Below are positions 32,724-37,484 of a stretch of DNA of 37,484 bases, piece by piece (position 1 is the stretch's first letter; every line of letters begins with the position of its first letter). Under the pieces are notes generated by a model. It was not told the origin of the DNA. It did no database searches and was given only the letters and a program-made list of their open reading frames with translations. Made by a program: the position numbers and the translations under genes. The stretch lies in contig CANIBP010000059.1 of the NCBI GenBank assembly GCA_947466075.1, positions 1 through 37,484 of the forward strand, in the 5' to 3' direction. This stretch comes from Verrucomicrobiaceae bacterium. Lineage in GTDB: Bacteria; Verrucomicrobiota; Verrucomicrobiia; Verrucomicrobiales; Verrucomicrobiaceae.

Positions 32724-34250
32724 ATGAGCCAGTCCTCCTCCGGTAAAGCCGACATGAAACTCTTCTGGGCCTGCTTCATCGCCCTCGTAGCCACGTCCTT
32801 CGTCTTTGGCGTGCGAGCGAACACGATCGGCATGCTACAGGATAGCTTCAACCTCTCCGAATCCCAGAAAGGAGCCATCAACGGTGCGGGCATGTGGCCG
32901 TTCGCTCTGAGCATCATCTTCTTCAGCTTCATCATCGACCGCATCGGCTACAAGACCGTCGCGCTGTTTGCCATCATCTGTCATATCGTATCGCTGGTGC
33001 TCACATTACGAGCGTCCGGGTTTCAGGACTTCTACTGGAGCACTTTGCTCGTCGCCGTGGCAAACGGCACCGTCGAATCCTTCATCAATCCGGTCGTCGC
33101 AACGATCTTCAGCAAAAACAAATCGAAGTGGCTAAACATCCTCCATGCCGGCTGGCCTGCCGGTCTGGCCCTCGGAGCATTGTTCTGTGCTCTGCTGCCG
33201 GACACAAAGCTGTTCTTCCATGCCGTCTGGCAGTTCCGCTTCGCGCTCTGCTTCATCCCAGTCGTGCTTTACGCCTTGCTCATCCTGCCACGCACCTTCC
33301 CTGTCAATGAACGCGTCGCCGCAGGTGTCAGCTACCGTGACATGCTCAAGGAAGTCGGTGCGGTCGGCTTCTTCATCATCGGTTCACTCGTGTATTTCGC
33401 CGTCATGCAAATGGTAGGGCATGAAGCCTCAATGCGGGACTCACTCATCGTCGGCTCGGTCATTGGCCTGGCCGCAGGAGCCTACACTCATTCTTTTGGT
33501 AATTGGCTCTTCATCGTCGTACTCATCACGATCGGCCCACTTGCCACCACCGAACTCGGCACCGATGGCTGGATGCCCGAATTGCTTAAACTTAGCGGTC
33601 CTGACTTCCCGAACTTCGCCACCTGGATCTTCGTTTATGTCTCCGTTATCATGACCGTGTTGCGTTTCTATGCCGGACCGATCATCCACAAGTTCTCTCC
33701 CATCGGTTTACTCGTGATCAGTGCCGCCATCGCCATTACCGGCCTGATTCTGCTCTCCAATGCCACCGGCTGGGCCATTCTGGCAGCAGCCTCTGTCTAT
33801 GCTCTCGGCAAGACCTTCCTGTGGAGCACTACCCTTGGCCTCACCTCCGAGCAGTTCCCCAAAGGCGGTGCCCTTACCCTCAACGGCGTCTCCGCTGTCG
33901 GTGTCCTCTTTCTTGGCGTCCTCGGCAGTCCCTACATCGGCTACAAACAGGATCTCGATATGGATCAACGCCTCTCTGCCGCCACGCACAGCGCTTTGTA
34001 TGCCCAGGTCAAAGGCGAGTCCAAACCCGGCATCTTTGGCAGCGCCCCGACGCTCGATCAGGAAAAAATCAAAGCTTTGCCTGCCCCTCAGCATCAGGAA
34101 CTCGAAACCGTCCAGGCCGCCAGCAAACGCAGTGTCTTTATTACCATCGCTATCCTGCCTAGCTTCATGCTTGCGTGCTACCTGCTCATGTTCGTCTGGT
34201 TCAAAACCAAGGGCGGCTACAAGCCCGTCGATGTAGCAGCACCGCACTGA
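32724..34250 (+). CDS. MFS transporter
   Basis: 508 residues from the ATG at 32724 (MSQSSSGKADMKLFWACFIA); the frame is open 17 codons further up. About 12 hydrophobic segments are visible. The loop between helices 2 and 3 reads FIIDRIGYKT, a variant of the MFS A-motif (G-x-x-x-D-R-x-G). A long hydrophilic insertion occurs between the last two helices (about 425-475, DLDMDQRLSAATHSALYAQV). It resembles the sugar/nucleoside-type MFS proteins common in Verrucomicrobiota and Bacteroidetes, but the substrate is unknown. It is divergent from the penicillin-binding protein across about 180 nt and converges on the next gene with only 15 nt between. Confidence 0.85.
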   Translation: MSQSSSGKADMKLFWACFIALVATSFVFGVRANTIGMLQDSFNLSESQKGAINGAGMWPFALSIIFFSFIIDRIGYKTVALFAIICHIVSLVLTLRASGFQDFYWSTLLVAVANGTVESFINPVVATIFSKNKSKWLNILHAGWPAGLALGALFCALLPDTKLFFHAVWQFRFALCFIPVVLYALLILPRTFPVNERVAAGVSYRDMLKEVGAVGFFIIGSLVYFAVMQMVGHEASMRDSLIVGSVIGLAAGAYTHSFGNWLFIVVLITIGPLATTELGTDGWMPELLKLSGPDFPNFATWIFVYVSVIMTVLRFYAGPIIHKFSPIGLLVISAAIAITGLILLSNATGWAILAAASVYALGKTFLWSTTLGLTSEQFPKGGALTLNGVSAVGVLFLGVLGSPYIGYKQDLDMDQRLSAATHSALYAQVKGESKPGIFGSAPTLDQEKIKALPAPQHQELETVQAASKRSVFITIAILPSFMLACYLLMFVWFKTKGGYKPVDVAAPH

Positions 34251-34265
34251 AATCCAACCCTAGCC

Positions 34266-35201
34266 TCACGGCTTCACATTCGGATCGACTGGCGTGGATG
34301 AAAACGGCGTGACGCCATCAGGATAGGGCGGGTTCTTCAACGGCGGTGCGATGGTGGTCTTCGTTCCTTCCAGTTCCTTCATGGGTGGATAGCCCGGCGG
34401 CAGTACCACGCCGGTGGAAGCTAGGCTGCGTCGGTAGGGCGCAGCCTCCGGACTGGTCAGCAACCACTCTCGTAATTTGTCCTCATACCCTTTGATCGGC
34501 ATGCCCTTGAACGGCACGCTGTTCTCGTCCACCAAGACTTTAGCAAATTCAAACCGGTCTTTGAGAATTCCCAACAGACCACTAACTGCATCACTTTGAA
34601 CCCAATTATGAACGCCGCGCATGTCATACTCGCTCAGGCGAGGCTGCGCAGGATCATAGGGACGAAAACCGGGATCACGCGTATCAAAGAGATAGCGGCC
34701 CAACTGCTCAATGCATTCATCACTCCCATCCTGGCCCAGTCTGCATAAACACTCCATGTAGGCACTGCGCTTGTCCATGCCACCTGCTCGTCCGTACAGG
34801 CTTTCTTCGATCTTATCTCCCACCAGTCTGGGATGTCCTGGAATCTGCTTCAGGTAGCTGCCCGCACGTTCATATCTTGCGAGCACCAGCTTCATCCGTT
34901 CCACTTTTTCTGGACTTGCCATGCGTAGCCTTTCGGGAGTCGCTCGATCATATAGTTGAAACTTGAGTTCGTAGTCACCCAGATAATAGCACCAGAGCAG
35001 CAGCAAATCCTTCGCGACAAACGCCTCGTCAATCGGGCTGAAATCGTGCTGGTTGATCAGCGGCTTCGCACGTCGGAGTTCTTGTCTGCGCCACTCATCG
35101 TCACGCACAGGACTTGGTGAAGTCTGTGCATGGGTAAGCAGCGTGATTGTTTGAATAAGTACGAGCAACGCCCGTACATGAGAGTTGGTGTTAGTCTGCA
35201 T
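34266..35201 (-). CDS. Exported protein of unknown function
   Basis: 311 residues from the ATG at 35201, which starts the signal peptide MQTNTNSHVRALLVLIQTIT (cleavage likely after THA). The open frame continues upstream without a stop into a broken metallopeptidase gene, but the internal signal peptide argues for a separate start here. The mature part is helical and charged: DEWRRQELRRAKPLINQHDF, a stretch CLCRLGQDGSDECIEQLGRY, and a proline-rich C-terminus (VVLPPGYPPMKELEGTK). I recognise no family. It is the last gene of the minus-strand set at 34.3-37.3 kb and may depend on it for transcription. Confidence 0.6.
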   Translation of the reverse strand: MQTNTNSHVRALLVLIQTITLLTHAQTSPSPVRDDEWRRQELRRAKPLINQHDFSPIDEAFVAKDLLLLWCYYLGDYELKFQLYDRATPERLRMASPEKVERMKLVLARYERAGSYLKQIPGHPRLVGDKIEESLYGRAGGMDKRSAYMECLCRLGQDGSDECIEQLGRYLFDTRDPGFRPYDPAQPRLSEYDMRGVHNWVQSDAVSGLLGILKDRFEFAKVLVDENSVPFKGMPIKGYEDKLREWLLTSPEAAPYRRSLASTGVVLPPGYPPMKELEGTKTTIAPPLKNPPYPDGVTPFSSTPVDPNVKP

Positions 35202-35770
35202 ATTTTTTGAATTCACTATTTTGTCCCGTTCAAGTTTGTTGAGCAGCTTGGGGCCGGCCAAGCGCTTCGGCCCAGCCATGCCGGTCATGAGGCGTTTGTT
35301 GTTGTCGCTATATCCTGAATAGCCGGAGTAAGGCACGGGACCAACAGGGGTGTTGTTGCCCGGCACTTGGCCGTACTTCTCAATGGTGTGCGTGATGTTG
35401 CCCAGCGCGTGGCCCACCTCATGCGCGATGACAAAATCCTGCTTGGCATAGCTGGACTGATAATAAGCCTGGTCACGCCCCACTAGCCAGATCACCCGTG
35501 GCCGCGTGTCAGTCGGTCCTGTCCGGTTGAACTCCCAGGCCTTTCCGGCGAGGCCGAGCACCGGCATCGCCTGAAGCTTATTGGGGTTGCCAGCGGCCTA
35601 GACATCTGCATCAGCCCAGGTGTAGCCGTCCATGCCGGTGAGGCCACCCAGTAAAGAGTGATCCCCGCTTCCGAATCCGGCGGAGCCGCATCCATGATGG
35701 CAGTTTCCTCGTCGGATTTGAGGACCCTCGCTGTATCAGAGAACTGCCCCATCAAAGCGGTTGTGTTCAT
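35202..35770 (-). pseudogene. HExxH metallopeptidase gene, frameshifted with internal stop
   Basis: An ATG at 35770, 9 nt after the upstream stop, starts MNTTALMGQFSDTARVLKSD and reads to ITLYW (about 35648). There the frame shifts. One missing G would join it to GLTGMDGYTWADADV in the next frame, which then meets a TAG at 35598-35600 before continuing as AAGNPNKLQAMPVLGLAGKA. The catalytic motif HEVGHALGN (about 35409-35423), the later LMTGMAGP and a typical end KLLNKLERDKI are intact. The original protein was about 190 residues and resembled small exported or secreted zincin-fold peptidases. No own stop is visible before the next gene's ATG at 35201. An ATG at 35567 opens a long frame that could be misread as one intact gene. 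Confidence 0.75.
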
Positions 35771-35779
35771 TTTCGCGAC

Positions 35780-36544
35780 TCACTTCATATACCACTTGAG
35801 CCCCAACAATAACAATCCAATAAAAGTAAAAACACCCAACGACCAAAAACCTCGTGAACTTTTTGTTGGCTGCACCGACACAGGCGGAGGCTTGCTTATC
35901 TTTGGCGCGGGCGGTGGTAGTTGCTGCGGCGGTGGCGCCAGCACAGACGTCACTGGCTGCGCCACAGTTGTTTGCGTTTCTGTCCTCGTGGCCGCCGCTG
36001 AGTCCGGCAAGGGGTAATCATCAGGAAGAACTCTCCGTCGGTTCACAATCTTGAGTTTGATTTCTGGATTCGCCATCACTGCTTTGACAAACGTGATGCA
36101 TTCCTCAAGCGTATCTGGTGTTTGAAGCAATGGGTGTAATGGATAGGCGGAGTGCCGAGGCCAGACAGCGCCATCTAGGCTATTTGGAACAAGGGTTTCT
36201 CCATCCGTATGAAGCCGGCCCAGAAACAGGACTGCTGGCTTGCCCTCCGCATAAGCCGCTATTCTTTCCATGACCTGCTTCAAGCCGTTGCGGTTATATT
36301 CATCAGCATAATTGATGGTGTAGAGTTTGTTTGTTTCAAGGCGGCCTTTCAGCACCTGTGTTGGCTGAAAGCGCACCACCAGGCCATTCTCGTGTGAAAC
36401 CTGAACCACGCCCACAGCAATGTCCGTTGCTTTGCCAACGGCCTCGCGCGGAGGGAGATGCGACATGGAAAGAGCGTAGGAGCCACACGTTGAAAGAAAC
36501 AGCACAAGAGCCGCGAGGTGCGGAACATTTACTTTAGTCGTCAT
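35780..36544 (-). CDS. C-terminally anchored exported protein
   Basis: 254 residues from the ATG at 36544 (MTTKVNVPHLAALVLFLSTC, signal peptide; a Cys near its end could even be lipidated). The domain at about 30-165 is beta-rich: TDIAVGVVQVSHENGLVVRF, VLKGRLETNKLYTINY, then KPAVLFLGR. This resembles the small exported barrel domains in which a 'VLKG' strand recurs. A proline-rich linker (PPPQQLPPPAPKISKPPP) leads to a C-terminal membrane helix (GFWSLGVFTFIGLLLLGLKW) with a short basic end. It is not a PEP-CTERM signal, because no PEP motif is seen. Its start overlaps the end of the degraded upstream frame by 11 nt, so it was translationally coupled to it. No named family is recognised. Confidence 0.7.
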   Translation of the reverse strand: MTTKVNVPHLAALVLFLSTCGSYALSMSHLPPREAVGKATDIAVGVVQVSHENGLVVRFQPTQVLKGRLETNKLYTINYADEYNRNGLKQVMERIAAYAEGKPAVLFLGRLHTDGETLVPNSLDGAVWPRHSAYPLHPLLQTPDTLEECITFVKAVMANPEIKLKIVNRRRVLPDDYPLPDSAAATRTETQTTVAQPVTSVLAPPPQQLPPPAPKISKPPPVSVQPTKSSRGFWSLGVFTFIGLLLLGLKWYMK

Positions 36545-37345
36545 AGGCTTTGGTATCGTGGTTTTTGCCTGGATTGGCCCAATCCTGGCCAGCACTTTGG
36601 TCTTCTGTGTGAGCTTTCGCCGCATTGATTGCATCAAGCTCAAGGTATTCATGCCTGCTGCTGCTGGCGTAGTCTTGTGGTTTCGGCCAGACTTTGGGCC
36701 GGTAGCTTCTGGCACCTACATTTTCACGCTAACAAACGCCGCTTGAGCAACATCCACAGCAAGCCGAGCGCCACCACACCCAGCACGACGATTAGGCTCC
36801 ATGAAGCTGATGAAGTGGATTCATCGCTCAACGGTGGCGAAACCGCCAATGAATGTCCATTATTCATTCTTACTGATGTAGATGAGCTTGCTTGAGTTGG
36901 TTCAGCCTTATCATTTATATTTGATAATTGTGAATAACCTTCGGGGCGAATCTAATTGGGCGCACCCACTGAAACAGTCAATTCACCATCGTCATTAGGG
37001 GTGGGCGTAGCACTAGAAAAATAAACGAAAATGATCGCCTTGTTTTAAGATAGGCAGCTTTTCGTTTTTATTTTGCGCCTCGTTTGTTCGCCAATAAATC
37101 AGATCTAGCCTGTTTACATCTGCCTTAACTTTTGCCCCGTCCCATTTTATTACAGAGTGAATCTGAAAAGATGCCTCGTATTTTGTGCGCACAAATGGCA
37201 GCCTGCCAGAAATTATTTTTGTCTCTGTTGTTATCTGTTTTACTGAAGTGACCTCACCATCAGCGATGAATGCACTTTTAACGTGCATCTCTTGAAGACC
37301 TATCCTTCCCTCGCTATCAGCTTTCAGTTGTGTATTTAGAGCATT
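36534..37345 (-). pseudogene. Degraded gene for a membrane-anchored protein, cut by an IS
   Basis: Coding-like sequence enters at about 37345 (LKADSEGRIGLQEMHVKSAF), right after an in-frame TAA at 37346-37348, so the 5' end is lost. It reads GEVTSVKQITTETKI and on to LPILKQGDHF. Near 37020-37035 the frame shifts to FVYFSSATPTPNDDGELTVS, meets a TAG at 36952-36954, and continues to a membrane helix (WSLIVVLGVVALGLLWMLLK). At 36729 one extra base shifts it again to RENVGARSYRPKVWPKPQ, ending at 36534 (HDTKAYDD), overlapping the next gene's start. The layout (beta domain, linker, membrane helix) resembles the neighbour at 35780-36544. An ATG at 37288 starts the longest intact piece (91 codons). 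Sequencing error cannot be excluded for the single-base shifts. Confidence 0.65.
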
Positions 37346-37348
37346 TTA

Positions 37349-37484
37349 AATAATAATGTAGAAACGCGGCAAGGGAGTGTTAGAAGGGAGCATGGCCACA
37401 CTATCCCTTGATTTGCGTCAACGTATCGTCAGCACCTGCGACCGAGGAGAAGGCACCCAGGAACAGATCGCTCGACGCTTTGGA
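37349..37484 (+). mobile_element. Left end of an IS630-type insertion sequence (partial)
   Basis: The broken minus-strand gene stops resembling coding DNA at 37345-37348. From there to the window edge lies a short non-coding lead and the start of a transposase-like frame. IS630-family elements insert at TA, and a TA is present at 37347-37348, at the junction. The right end is outside the window, so terminal repeats and the target duplication cannot be seen. The exact boundary is an inference. Confidence 0.5.
37392..37484 (+). CDS. IS630-type transposase, N-terminal part (runs off window)
   Basis: The ATG at 37392 opens 31 codons without a stop to the window end: MATLSLDLRQRIVSTCDRGE followed by GTQEQIARRFG. 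The pattern xSxDLRxRIV...G.sqxxIArrFgVS is the helix-turn-helix opening of IS630 (Tc1/mariner-related) transposases, where these helices bind the terminal repeats. GGGAG lies a few bases before the start. The catalytic DDE part is beyond the window, so activity cannot be judged. Confidence 0.75.
   Translation, partial: MATLSLDLRQRIVSTCDRGEGTQEQIARRFG

Noticed and set aside
1..37484. CRISPR array, phage defence island or biosynthetic gene cluster
   Set aside because: No regularly spaced short repeats, no cas-like or nuclease/ATPase defence pairs, and no assembly-line enzymes were seen on either strand.

Overview
The window looks like a chromosomal segment from a Verrucomicrobiota bacterium (Prosthecobacter/Verrucomicrobium-like). 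This is inferred from protein families, not from a marker gene. It carries two formylglycine sulfatases, Tat-exported Gfo/Idh/MocA proteins, a DUF1552 + multi-DUF cytochrome pair (DUF1587/1592/1588/1585 type), an ECF sigma factor of the Rhodopirellula/Verrucomicrobium type, an exosortase and a Corynebacterium-type glycogen synthase. Most genes lack a clear Shine-Dalgarno sequence, so starts were chosen by signal peptide, overlap and ATG position.

Layout. 1-1.4 kb (minus): a receiver-domain stub beside a protein with two copies of a four-Cys motif usually attached to two-component proteins. 1.5-6.6 kb: a glycan-processing cluster with a sialate O-acetylesterase-like esterase, a small membrane protein and a Gfo/Idh/MocA protein on the minus strand, divergent from a sulfatase. 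6.6-7.5 kb: an ATP-grasp enzyme. 7.6-9.1 kb: ECF sigma factor and a membrane-anchored partner. 9.1-14.9 kb: a mosaic stretch with a 75-nt DUF1552 stub, two SGNH hydrolases, an unrecognised exported protein and a sulfatase broken into two pieces around the second SGNH gene. 14.9-20.3 kb: DUF1552, planctomycete-type cytochrome and PhoD-like phosphatase, preceded by a stub of a second sigma gene. 20.4-25.2 kb: a putative HExxH protein, a second sulfatase and a second Gfo/Idh/MocA protein. 25.3-34.3 kb: glycogen synthase, a membrane/coiled-coil protein, an exosortase-EpsI fusion, an ACT protein, a DUF6941-like protein, a class B penicillin-binding protein and an MFS transporter. 34.3-37.5 kb (minus): a decaying operon of exported or membrane-anchored proteins, ending at the 5' end of an IS630-type transposase.

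How the genes fit together. The left and middle thirds form an export-and-degrade system for sulfated or acetylated polysaccharide: esterases and sulfatases remove substituents, and Gfo/Idh/MocA proteins and the cytochrome pair would act outside the cytoplasm. The right part concerns envelope and exopolysaccharide functions. The most interesting evolutionary signal is two related sigma-led operons. Each start has the same leader motif exactly 38 nt before a start codon beginning MPE. One copy keeps the regulators and only a stub of DUF1552; the other keeps DUF1552 and only a stub of the sigma gene. A second signal is repeated gene breakage at 12.0-14.8 kb and 35.2-37.4 kb. I found no convincing RNA gene, CRISPR array or defence system.
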